DNA from: Costus lasius
Lineage: Eukaryota; Streptophyta; Magnoliopsida; Zingiberales; Costaceae
Length of the DNA stretch: 64,000 nucleotides
Reading direction: 5' to 3'
Assembly: GCA_027563935.2 (NCBI GenBank)
Contig: CM050454.1
Coordinates: 43,552,596 to 43,616,595 of the forward strand
Part shown: positions 45,001-56,226 of the stretch, one piece after another
Position numbering within the stretch: the first letter of the stretch is position 1
Layout of the letters: each line of letters begins with the position of its first letter
Notes under the pieces: generated by a model
Databases searched by the model: none
The model's input: the letters and a program-made list of their open reading frames with translations, nothing else
What the model was told of the DNA's origin: nothing
Position numbers and translations under genes: made by a program

Positions 45001-45507
45001 GTCAACCATGCATGCGCCAAGGGCTAAACAACCCTCATGAGTTCTGGCAAGCGGGTGTGACCCCGGGCCTAACTCATGTGTGTTCACTAGTCGTCTCAAC
45101 CAGACCTCGCTACACACCTTTGATGCAGTCAACCTATAGCCACCTCGTGCTTGCGCACAGGTGCTATCTGGTCGACCCATCTAGGCTGTCAGATGGTCTG
45201 ATCAGACTGGTTGGATCTATTCAAGATGATGCTTTCAACCCTATCAACCCGTCTAAGGGTTTATAGTAGGCGCTTATTAGATCTAATGAAGGGCGCGCAA
45301 GTTCTTTTGATTTGAGAAAACAAAGCATGCGCCAACATATGCGCAACAAGAAAACTTGCATGTAAACTTAAGCATGCGCCAATACATGCGCAACATGATA
45401 ACTTGCATGTAAACTATGCGCATGATAACAAACCTTAGATCAAAGCTATAAGCACATACAAGGATCACACATAAACAACAAGCAATCATATGAACATACG
45501 ATACCAT
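42050..45507 (-). other. E4 leader, interrupted by solo LTR S2
   Basis: Non-coding. Acceptor TTGTAG ends at 42071 on the minus strand. Both 13-base palindromes are present (near 42359 and 42570, the latter just before S2). The TTCGA hairpin region is deleted here (near 44590). After S2 the leader resumes at 44268. Confidence 0.75.
42585..44262 (-). repeat. S2: solo family A LTR in the E4 leader, target duplication GGTAC
   Basis: 1678 bp. Plus orientation begins TGAAGGAACCCC and ends CATACCCCAACA. Flanked by perfect GGTAC at 42580-42584 and 44263-44267, in a leader sequence that reads GGTAC once in sister copies. No internal region, so it is a solo LTR from LTR-LTR recombination. Mini-exon variant ATGGCATCG then GTATGA near 42730. 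Confidence 0.93.
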
Positions 45508-45519
45508 GCTCTGATACCA
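45508..45519 (-). other. E4 primer-binding site
   Basis: Minus-strand TGGTATCAGAGC, two bases from the E4 5' LTR. Confidence 0.9.
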
Positions 45520-45521
45520 AT

Positions 45522-47206
45522 TGTTGGGTCCCCTTCAAGGGGGAGCGCAAACCCTAATTAGGCACATATATGTGCACATAGCGGAAGCTAGGGCTTCAAG
45601 ATCGGTTAGCATGACACATGATTAACTTGTAAACGAGGATTGCAAAGAATCAACTCATACCATAGCCATTAGATTGGATGCGGCTTGAAAGCAAGAGGGC
45701 AAACAAGCTCTCCTCCAAAGAAGACACACACTAGATGAGAGATAGCCCCTTCTTGTTACTCCTTGTGCTAGCAAGGAACGCCAAGTCTCCTAACCGTGTG
45801 AAGGAGATCGATATATTCTTGGATAGCCGAATGCTTTTTATTCATCTACCTCTCGTCGAGAGCAACCACACTCAAGAGAGGGCAACGCCAAAAGCATTGA
45901 AGCATTGAGGCGTTTTCATGGTTTGAGGCGTTTTTGCGTTGAGACTTCCAAATATGGTAAGTCTTAAATCTTCACATGTTCACGCATAGTGAACTAATCA
46001 AAACGCCCATCAAAACGAACCATGCGTTCACAAAAGTGAACCGGTTCAACTTGACTTTGGTTCAACAACCAAATCAAACCAAGATCAAACCAAGACATGG
46101 TCTAGATCTCATTAAACCAAACAGGTTCAAGATCTAACCACACATCATTTGATGCACTTAATCTCATCGATTAAGCATCAGATCTCTCGATCGAAGCTTA
46201 CCGATCTCATGCCCTAATCAATCAAATATGATCAGACCAGATCTCACTTCCAATCAGAGTCTAAACTCCTTTAAACTGAACCAAAACAATTTAGTTCACA
46301 CGATCTGACATAAGTGAGCCATATCACCAAATTGTGTGACCCTGAGGGTTTCCTTTAAATGTCGGTAACGATAACTTACGTTGTCACGACCAGTGAGGGG
46401 TATCTAGCAACACATCACTGTCTCCCGATATAAAGGAAAGAGTCTTCCAAGACTACGCCCAAACCACAGCACAAGTGTGAATCAATCCTCACAAGGCATG
46501 CATGTATCCTTTGCCACTGGATGTGCTTATTGGACAAGCGGGTCAAGCTTGTAACTCCAATATGATGAGCATGATTAGATCAGGTGAACATAGTCACCTG
46601 GGTATGGCCATACACTTTCTCAATCATCTCATTCGGGGGGGGCCCCTTTAGAACATCACACTCCTTAAACAAGGAGACGGCAATCCTATATCCATCACTA
46701 GTGTCCTAACCTGACTCATGATCATTATCCAAGACAGTCTATAACCATTATGTTCCAAATGATATTGAACTACCTCAAAACAATGACAATCATCATTTAG
46801 AAACACAAGTGATCTCAAGTCAGAGGACATGTGCCACTTGGTGCAAACAAGGAATATTCACATTGTGACAAGCAATTGAATATCCTAGTAGGGTCTGTCC
46901 AGTACATCCAATGTACCCATGAGTCTACATCTTATTCCATGCTCGAAGCATCCTATAAGATTAGAACACATATTAGTCTCAATCATATCAAGGTTGTCTC
47001 ATGTTCACCAAGATATCTCGACTAAGGACATATAGCATGTCAGCCTAGCTGAACAGCATCGAGACATTATTCAGAAGTATACTTATTGCAGCAGACAATG
47101 TAACATACTGAATAACAACCATTGCCTTTATAAACATCACAGTTTATACATGATACTGTTACAATCCCAAGGCCTCAAACATTAGCCTTAAGGGCATACC
47201 CCAACA
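45522..47206 (-). repeat. E4 5' LTR (1685 bp)
   Basis: Plus orientation starts TGTTGGGTCCCC and ends CATACCCCAACA. Its left half is clearly unlike the E3 LTR, while its right half equals 37422-38144. Mini-exon on the minus strand ATGGCTATG (45669-45661) then GTATGA. Confidence 0.92.
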
Positions 47207-47801
47207 ACACTTTCTCAATCATCTCATCCAGGGGGGCCCCAGAAGAACATCACACTCCTTAAACAAGAAGACGGCAATCCTATATCTATCGCTAGTGCCC
47301 TAACATGACTCATGATCATTATCCAAGATAGTCTATAACCATTATGTTTCAAATGATATTAAACTACCTCAAAACAATGACAATCATCATTTAGAAACAC
47401 AAGTGATCTCAAGTCAGAGGATATGTGCCACTTGTTGCATTCAAGGATTATTCACATTGTGACAAGCAATTGAATATCCTAGTAGGGTCTGTCCAGTACA
47501 TCCAATGTACCCATGAGCCTACATCTTATTCCATGCTCGAAGCATCCTATAAGATTAGAACACATATTAGTCTCAATCATATCAAGGCTGTCTCATGTTC
47601 ACCAAGATATCTCGACTAAGGACTTTATAGCATGTCAGCCTAGGTGAACAGCATTGAGACATCATTCAGAAGTACACTTGTTGCAGCAGACAATGTAACA
47701 ACCTGAATAACAACCATTGCCTTTATAAACATAAGAGTTTATACATGATACTGATACAATCCCAAGGCCTCAAACATTAGCCTTAAGGGCATACCCCAAC
47801 A
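47207..47801 (-). repeat. Stranded half of the E3 5' LTR
   Basis: 595 bp matching 31196-31790 with about three differences by eye, starting ACACTTTCTC in mid-LTR and ending CATACCCCAACA. It sits directly after the complete E4 LTR. It is the part of the E3 5' LTR beyond the E4 insertion point and is followed by the CAGCT duplication. Confidence 0.92.
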
Positions 47802-50800
47802 CAGCTAGATTGTCATCTGTATGTACCTTGCAGATCTTGATCTCTCCTCGATCTATGATCTCACGGATCAAATGAAACCTTCTCTGTATGTGCTTGGACT
47901 TCTGGTGTGACCGTGGTTCCTTTGCTTGTGCAATCGCTCCAGTGTTATCACAGAAGATAACCAATGGATCTGCACTCGAAGGAACAACACCAAGTTCTTG
48001 AATGAACTTACGAATCCACACTGCCTCCTTTGATGCTTCTGAGGCTGCAACATACTCGGCTTCTGTTGTGGAATCAGCAACAATTGATTGTTTGAAACTC
48101 TTCCACACCACTGCTCCTCCATTCAAGCTAAAAACATAGCCTGACTACGATCGAAAATCGTCTTGGTCAGATTGGAACGAAGCGTCAGTATATCCTTCAA
48201 TACTGAGTTCTTCCTGACCTCCATAAATCAAGAACATATCTTTGGTTCTCCGAAGATATTTCAAAATGTTCTTGACTGCAATCCAGTGAGCCTTCCCTGG
48301 ATTACTTTGGAACCGACTGGTCACGCTTAACCCGTAAGCGACGTCTGGGCGAGTACATAACATTGCATACATGATAGACCCAATAGCCAAAGCATAAGGC
48401 ATATTGTCCATCTCATCTTTCTCAGACTGTGTTTGAGGACACTGGCTCTTTGAAAGATTCAGACCATGTCTGACTAGAAGATATCCTCTTTTAGAATTTT
48501 CTAAATGGAATCTCTCTAGGACCTTATCGATGTAAGTACTCTGGCATAGCCCGAGAAGCCTATTAGATCTATCTCTATAGATCTTCACACCTAATACATA
48601 GGCTGCTTCTCCCAAATCTTTCATCTGGAAACATTTTCTTAACCATGCTTTGACTGCATGCAGTTCAGGAATATCGTTTCCAATGATTAAGATATCATCG
48701 ACGTAGAGGACTAGGAAAGTAATCACGCTCCCACTAAACCTCTTATATACACACGGGTCATCTTCATTTTTGATGAAACCAAATTCACAAACTGATTCAT
48801 CAAAACGAATATTCCAGCTCCTCGATGCTTGTTTTAGTCCATAAATGGACTTCTTTAATTTGCATATTTTATGACGGTCTGATGGATTGATGAAACCTTC
48901 AGGCCGTGTCATATACACATCCTCTTCTAGTTTTCCATTAAGGAAACCGGTCTTCACATCCATTTGCCAGATCTCATAATCATAATATGCTGCTATCGTG
49001 AGAATAATCCGAATGGACTTGAACATGGCTACATGAGAGAAAGTTTCATCATAATCTATCCCGTAGATTTGTTTAAAACCTTTTGCAACTAGCCTGCCCT
49101 TATAGGTAACCACGTTACCATCCATGTCTTTCTTCTTTTTGAAGATCCACTTACAGCCTATAGGGATTACTCCCGGAGGCGGATCAACCAAATCCCAGAC
49201 TTGGTTGTCGGACATGGAGTCCATCTCGGCTCACATAGCTTCAAGCCATCTTGCTGATTCCGGTCCACTGACCGCATCCGCATAAGTGAGGGGTTCATCA
49301 TTAATGATGTAGATTCCATCATAGCGCTCAGGCTGACGACGAATCCTTCCCGATCTACGCGGTTCCCGTGATATCTGAGCCTCAGGTTGAACATTAACCT
49401 GATCTATTGGCTCAGGCTCATCCAACTATGCTTGACTACTTTGTCCCTCTTCTGGAATTTCATCCAGCATTATTTCTCTCCCACTGGCCTCTTGCAGAAG
49501 AAATTCCTTCTCAAGAAAAATAGCCGTTCGAGCAACAAATACTTTGTTCTCTTTGGGATAGTAGAAATAATAACCCTTAGTTTCTTTAGGGTAACCGACA
49601 AAGATACATTTATCTGATCTGCTCTCCAGTTTCCCAGAGGCGAGCTTTTTGACATAAGCCTCGCAACCCCAGATTTTGATAAATGTCAAGCTCGGCTGTT
49701 TCCCATACCATAACTCATATGGTGTCTTTGAAACGGCCTTGGATGGCACTCGGTTTAGCACCTTTGCAGCTGTTTCCAGTGCAAATCCCCAAAAGGAGTA
49801 AGGTAGAGTAGCCTGACTCATCATAGAACGAACCATATCCAATAAGGTTCTATTTCTCCTCTCGGACACACCATTCCATTGTGGTGTTCCTGGCGGAGTG
49901 AGCTGTGAGATGATCCCACACTCCTTCAGATAGTCAGTAAACTCATGACTCAAGTATTCGCCACCTCGATCTGAACGAAGTGCCTTGATATTTCGGCCTA
50001 ACTGATTTTGTACTTCATTTTTGAATTCTTTGAACTTGTCAAAAGATTCACTCTTATGTCTCATTAAATAGACATAACCATACCTACTGAAATCATCAGT
50101 AAAAGTGATGAAGTATGAATAGCCACCTCTGGCATGTTTACTATAAGGCCCACACACATCACTGTGAATAAGGTCAAGTAAACCTGAAGCCCTTTCACCT
50201 TTATTAGAAAAAGGAGTCTTCGTCATTTTACCCATTAAACAAGCTTTGCATGTATCAAGCTCCTCATAGGAGAATGATCCCAGCAGTCCATGATCATGCA
50301 ACCGCTTAATGCGCTTCTTGTTAATATGGCCTAAACGACTATGCCATAACAAGGTGCTGTCATCAGCATACTTGGCTTTCTTGTTATCAATTTGTTGTAC
50401 AGAACATTCCATGTCCAATATGTATAACCCATTGTTAATCGACCCAGTTGCATAAACAATATTATCATATGAAATACAACACTGTGAAGTTTTGCATTCA
50501 AAAGAAAAACCTTTCCTGACAAGAGCAGGAATAGAGATAATATTCTTAGTTATGATTGGTACGAAATAACAATTGTCAAGTTCTAATACAAAACCAGATG
50601 GTAAAGAGATGTTATATTCTCCTACAGCAATAGCAGCAACCCGTGCCCCGTTTCCAACTCGTAGGTCCACCTCATGCTGTCCCACCTGTCTTCTTCTCTT
50701 GAGTTCCTGCACATTTGAAAAAATGTGAACTCCACATGCAGTGTCCAACACCCATGAAATAGAAGAAGCTAGCATGACTTCAGTCACGTAAATACCTGAG

Positions 50801-51609
50801 CCAGAAGTGAAAGACTTGCTTCCCTTCTTTTCTCCTTGGAGCGCTCTACAGTCCTTCTTCCAATGACCCAGCTGGCCACAATGGAAGCATCTGTTGTCCT
50901 TTGACCGCTTCATCTTTTGTTTCAAAGCCTTGTTGTAGCTCTTGATAGGGGTTTTGCCCTTCTTCCCCTTCTTCTTATTCCTAGAAGGAACCATTAAGAC
51001 AGAGGATGAAGGCTTTCCCTTCTCAAGAGTCTGCTCTGTGGTGCAGAGTATGTTCAGTAACTCTGCCGGAGTACAGTCGATTTTGTTCATATTAAAATTA
51101 ATAATGAACGAATCGAAAGAAGCCGGGAGAGACTGCAAGATAATGTCAACAACAAGTTCTGAATTGATGGTATGTCCCAGTTTCTCCAGGGCCTCTTTGT
51201 ACCCAATCATCTTGAGCACATGAGCTCCCACTGGACTCCCTTCAGTCAGTTTGCTATGAAAGAAAAGTTTTGTCAAGTTATAGCGTTCTGTCCTTGCCTG
51301 TGCAGCATACAGCATTTTGAGATTTGCTATAATATCAATAGCAGACAAATCCTCATGCTGACGCTGGAGCTCGGGCGTCATTGACGCAAGCATAAGGCAA
51401 GCGACATCAGTACTATCACTGACGTGCTTCTCATAAGCATCCCGAACCGCCCTTGCGGCGTTCGCAGCGGGTTGAGCCGGTATTGCCGACTCAAGGACAT
51501 ACAGCTTCCTCTCAGCTTTAAGCACAATCTTAAGCTGTCTGTACCAGTCTGAGAAGTTTGGCCCAGCAAACTTCTCCTTTTCCAATATGGATCGCAAATT
51601 GAGCCCTGT
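47802..51609 (-). pseudogene. E2 gag-pol polyprotein (main part), three in-frame stops
   Basis: Continues the 28 codons at 30021-30105. One frame from the gag start region to the E3 junction, interrupted by TAG at 49428-49426 (for CAG), TGA at 49233-49231 (for CGA) and TAG at 48147-48145 (for CAA). The classical ATG position reads ACA (51609-51607), as in E5, but the frame is open upstream to the proposed acceptor at 51632. Zinc knuckle, protease D-T-A-C-G, integrase HHCC and DD35E, RT Y-V-D-D and RNase H motifs are visible. The protein is full length in content and close in sequence to E0 and E5. Inactive. Confidence 0.92.
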
Positions 51610-52758
51610 GGTGTTCGTTGCTGCAGGAATCTACAACATGGCAAGAACAACAAGGTCAGTATCCATGTTAGAATCATTCCAGGACTTAAGAGTCATTCTT
51701 TTCTCACTATTTTGTCTGACTGAAAAATCCAATAAAACAGCCCGAAAGAGTGAAACTCTTTTAGTGAGATGGGATCCAGATTTCACACTTGATCTCCGCG
51801 TCCCGCTCAGGCGAGATAAGATGCACAGAGAGTTCAAGCACTAGTCACTGGTAGGCTATCCATGCCAATCGCCAACCCGTGTGATTCCCCTTCATCTAGG
51901 CAATCCAGAAGACTGTGCCAACTGAGTTGGTACAACACAGTTTCTGATTCCTTAGATGGCTGCCTCCATATAGCTATCATATGCTCAATATGTAGCCTAT
52001 ATGGTCAAGCTGACCTGACCTACTTCCTGGACCACCACGTGCTATGCTGAGCAACGAGAAGCGATAAATCCCTTCTCTGTAGCATGTAGGTGTAATCCTG
52101 CACCGTCTGAAGATAGCTGGGCGTGCCCACTGAGTGGGTACAACACGGCCCCAACGATAGTCAGAACAGTGAGGTTTCGCGTCAGAAGGCAATCGAGCTT
52201 GATATTTATGTTGGATTTTATCGGTCTTTTATCTTCTTACTATCATGCAAAATCTATGGTGATAGCAGAAGAATAAATATGCTTGTGCTAATATTACTTA
52301 AAACAGTAAGTAGAAAGCACAATTATCTTATGTGGTAAACGCCCATAAAAGCCTAAGTAAAACCCTAGTTTTACAAAAGTCTTCACTTGAGCTCTTTATG
52401 GGACTCTTGTACTTCATCTGGCCCAACTCGGGCCAAAGCGCCCTGCAGGCAGTATGCGCCTGTTCTAGAGTCGAACTCTAGACCTCCCACCTGGTGAAGC
52501 CACTGACATCAAGCGCCTCATCCATGTGTGCTGTGAGCTCATGTCTGATCAAATTACATTTTAATCTATCTAGACATGGTTTGACTCGCAGGTCAAATAT
52601 ACATTTTCATAAATTAAAGTGTGATTCGCAGATCACAGCAAAATTTATATTAAATTCCAGGCACGCAGGCCCCAGCACAGCACACCAAAAATAAGGGCAG
52701 CCCACATAAGATTAAATAAACACCCAATGAACATGTCAAACATGCATACATGTGATCC
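51610..52758 (-). other. E2 leader, gag-proximal part
   Basis: Acceptor pyrimidine tract ending TTGTAG (AG at 51632-51631). Palindromes CCAACTGAGTTGG (51918-51930) and CCCACTGAGTGGG (52126-52138), and TTCGA hairpin 52465-52481. Interrupted at 52759 by E5. No gene seen. Confidence 0.75.
52754..52758. other. E5 target-site duplication, left copy (GATCC)
   Basis: GATCC here and at 61803-61807; sister leaders have it once (for example in CATGTGATCCATTA). Confidence 0.92.
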
Positions 52759-54441
52759 TGTTGGGGTATGCCCTTAAGGCTAATGTTTGAGGCCTTGGGA
52801 TTATATCAGTATCATGTATAAACTCAATGTTTATAAAGGCAATGGTTGTTATTCAGGTTGTTACATCATCTACTGCAATATGTATACTTCTGAATAATGT
52901 CTCAATGCTGTTCAGCTTGGCTGACATGCAGTCTTGTCCTTAGTCGAGATATCTTGGTGAACATGAGACAGCCTTGATATGATTGAGACTAATATGTGTT
53001 CTAATCTTATAGGATGCTTCGAGCATGGAATAAGATGTAGACTCATGGGTACATTGGATGTACTGGACAGACCCTACTTAGGATATTCAATTGCTTGTCA
53101 CAATGTGAATAATCCTTATATGCAAACAAGTGGCATATTTCCTCTGACTTGAGATCACTTCTGTTTCTAAATGATGATTGGCATTGTTTTCAGGTAGTTC
53201 AATATCATTTGAAACATAATGGTTATAGACTATCTTGGATAATGAGCATGAGTCATGTTAGGGCGCTAGTGATAGATATAGGATTGCCATCTCCTTGATT
53301 GGAGTGTGATGTTCTATAGGGGCCCCCTGTATGAGATGATTGAGAAAGTGTATGGCCATACCCAGATGACTATGTTTCATCTGATCTAATCATTCTCATC
53401 ATATTGGAATCACAGGCTTGACACGCTTGTCCAATAAGAACATCCAGTGGCAAAGGAAACATGTATGCCTAGTGAAGTGGATTCACACTTGTGCTGTGGT
53501 TTGGGTGTAGTCTTGGAAGACTCTTTCCTTTATATCAGGAGACAGTGATATGTTGCTAGATACCCCTCACTGATCATGATAACGTAAGTTATCGTTACCG
53601 ACATTTAAAGGAAACCCTTAGGGTCGCACAATTTGATGATATGGCTTACTTGAGTCAGATCGTGTGGACTGAATTGTTTTGATTCAGTTTAAAGGGATTT
53701 AATCTCTGATTGTAAGTGAGATCTGGTCTGATCATGTTTGATTGATTAGGGCTTGAGATCGGTAAGCTTCGATCGAGAGAATTGATGCTAGATCGGTGAG
53801 ATCAAGAGCATCAAGAGATGAACGGTTAGATCTTGAACCATTTGGTTCAGTAAGATCTAGACCATGGCTTGGGCTGATTTGATTTGGTCTTTGAACCAAA
53901 TTGAAATGGATCGAATTGGCTTGAACCGGTTCACATGTGTGAACGCTTGGTTCAAAGCTTGAAGGCGTTTTGGTCGGTTTTGAGATCATGGGCGCATGGC
54001 TACATGACTTTCTATTTTTGGAAAGTCATTAACGCCACTTCCTCTCAACGCCAAAAATGCTTGCCTCTTCTCGACGCCCTCTCTCTCGTGTGTGTGATTT
54101 CTTCACGCCTTGGAGAGCATTCGGACAAGCCAAGGAAAAAGGAGATCTCATCCCTTCAAGCGATTAGGACACTTAGAGATCCTTGCTAGCACAAGGAGCG
54201 ACAAGAAGAAAGCTTCTCTCATCTTGTGTGCGGTGCCTTTGGAGAAGAAGCACTCGCATCTTTGCTTCCAAGTCGCCATCCTTGCAATGGCAATGGTATG
54301 AATCCCTTTCGCTCTATACAAGCCTTAAGAGTTGATTATATGACATGCATATCGATTTTCTATGAAACCCTTGCTTCCGCATGTATGATCCTTGTTATGC
54401 GCCTATTAGGGTTTCTTCCCCCCTATTTTGGGGGCCTTTCA
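52759..54441 (+). repeat. E5 5' LTR (1683 bp)
   Basis: TGTTGGGG start, GGGGGCCTTTCA end. Mini-exon ATGGCAATG at 54287-54295 followed by GTATGA. Terminal hairpin CCCCCC-TATTTT-GGGGGC. Palindrome GTATGGCCATAC near 53351. Confidence 0.93.
54287..54295 (+). other. Proposed gag start exon of E5 in U5
   Basis: ATGGCAATG then GTATGA donor at 54296. Splicing to 56227 (after TTGTAG) gives ten codons in frame before the gag position where other copies have ATG. E5 has ACA there (56248-56250), so this upstream start would be needed. Intron 54296-56226, 1931 nt, including the PBS. Inference. Confidence 0.55.
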
Positions 54442-54443
54442 AT

Positions 54444-54455
54444 TGGTATCAAAGC
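54444..54455 (+). other. E5 primer-binding site, one mismatch
   Basis: TGGTATCAAAGC, a G-to-A change from the initiator tRNA-Met complement found in sister copies. Confidence 0.88.
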
Positions 54456-56226
54456 ATAGGTTCATTGTATGTTCATATGATTGCTTTTGTGATCCTTGTT
54501 TGCGCTTATGATAAGATCTAAGGTTATCATCATGCGAAAATACTAGATGTATGTTCATTACTTGTAGCGCATGTATGATGTTGATTGTTGGCGCAAGTAG
54601 ATGTTTTTGTCAAAACTTAACTTCTTGCGCGCTCCATCTAGATCTATAAGCGCCTGCTTTAAAACTTAGACGGGTTATTAGGGTTGAAGTCATCAATCGA
54701 GTCAAGACCCAACAGTCTGATCAGACTATCTGACAGCCTAGATGGGTCGACCAGATGGCACCTATGCGCGAGCATGAGGTGGCTATAGGTCGACTGCAGA
54801 CAGGCGTGTAGCGATGTCTGGTTGAGACAACCAGTGAACGCTCATGAGTTAGGCCCGGGGTCACACCCGCTTGCCAGAACTCATGAGGGTCGTTCAGCCC
54901 AGCGCATGCATGGTTGACCGTTAAGTCGACTCAAGTCAGTTAGGACTTGGTGCATGCAAGGGCAGTGGGTCTAACTAGGTCTGATGAGTGGATCCCTATT
55001 AATGGATCGTTGTAAGGTAGTAGGGCACATAAGGAAATAAAATTGATGCCATGGGGTTTTTCAAAATTTTATTTTCTTGTTTGTGGATCACATGTTGCTT
55101 GTATACCATGTTTGGTGTTTATTTAATCTTATGTGGGCTGCCCGATTAATGTGTGCTGTGCTGGGGCCTGCGTGCCTGGATGTATATTATAAATTATTTA
55201 TTGTGATCTGCGCATCACATTTTAATTAATTTATAAAGTGTAATTGACCTGCGTGTCAATCATGTCTAGATAGATTAAAATGTATTTTGATCAGACATGA
55301 GCACAGAGCACACTTGGCAGAGGTGCATGCAGCAAGTGGCTTCACCAGTGGGAGGTCTAGAGTTCGACTCTAGGACAGGCGCATATTACCTGGTGGGCGC
55401 CTTTGAGCTGCAGTGGCCGCTTGGGCCCTGGGTTGGGCCAGAAGTAATGTTAAAGACCCATGAAGAGCTCAAGTGAAGACTTAAGTTAATTACGGTCTTA
55501 CTTAGGCTTAATGGGCTTTTACCACATAAGATCATCATGCTTTTAATTTACTGTTTAGTAATTTAATAACTGCATGATTTATTCTTCTGCTATCACCATA
55601 GGGTTTGAATGATAGTAAGAAGATAAAAGGACCATTAAAATCCAACGCGAAATATCAAGCACGATAGCCTTCTGACGCGAAACCTCACTGTTCTGACTAT
55701 CGTTGGGGCCGTGTTGTACCCACTCAGTGGGCACGCCCATCTATCTTCAGACGGTGTGAGATTACACCTGCGTGTTACAGAGAAGGGATTTATCGCTTCT
55801 CGTTGCTCAGCATAGCACGTGGTGGTCCAGGGAGTAGGTCGGGTCAGCTTGACCATGTAGGCTACATATTGAGCATATGGTAGCCATATGGAGGCAGCCA
55901 TCTGTGGGATCAGAGACTGTGTTGTACCAACTCGGTTGGCACAGTCTGCTGGATTGCCCAGATGAAGGGGAATCGCACGGGTTGGCGATTGGCAGGGATT
56001 GCCTGCCAGAAATTAGTGCTTGTACTCTCTGTGCATCTTATCTCGCCTGAGCGGGACGCGGAGACCAAGTATGAAATCTGGATCCCATCTCACTAAAAGA
56101 GTTTCACTCTTTCGGGCTGTTTTGCTGGATTTTTCAGCTGGATAAAATAGTGAGAAAAGAATCATTCTTAAGTCCTGAATTGATTCTAACATTGATACTG
56201 ACCTTGCTGTTCTTGCATTGTTGTAG
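54456..56226 (+). other. E5 untranslated leader
   Basis: TTCGA hairpin 55357-55373 with CTAGAG stem; palindrome CCCACTCAGTGGG 55719-55731; second palindrome CCAACTCGGTTGG 55927-55939 with one wobble; shared leader block near 56030-56095; acceptor TTGTAG ending at 56226. No gene seen. Confidence 0.75.

Larger units (their letters stand above)
37422..47206 (-). mobile_element. E4: family A element inserted in the E3 5' LTR
   Basis: 3' LTR is the right part of the chimera (to 38144), pol and gag 38165-42049, leader 42050-45507 containing solo LTR S2, PBS 45508-45519, 5' LTR 45522-47206. The right end abuts E3 LTR sequence beginning ACACT, the expected target duplication. The left duplication and the LTR start were lost in the recombination that made the chimera. 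LTR parts differ at about one position in 720, so E4 is very young. Confidence 0.88.
30106..47801 (-). mobile_element. E3: family A element nested in E2 pol, itself enlarged by E4
   Basis: 3' LTR 30106-31790; pol 31811-35080; shortened leader; PBS 36445-36456; 5' LTR starting at 36459. This 5' LTR runs as E3 sequence only to about 37400, then becomes the E4 LTR. The missing last 595 bp of the E3 LTR reappears at 47207-47801. Flanked by CAGCT on both sides. E3 LTR parts differ by 0.5-0.6% by eye. Confidence 0.9.

Noticed and set aside
47770..48126. Apparent pol frame with a C-terminus reading into 47770-47801
   Set aside because: The tail is produced by reading from E2 pol into the inserted LTR across the CAGCT junction. 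It is not a natural protein end.
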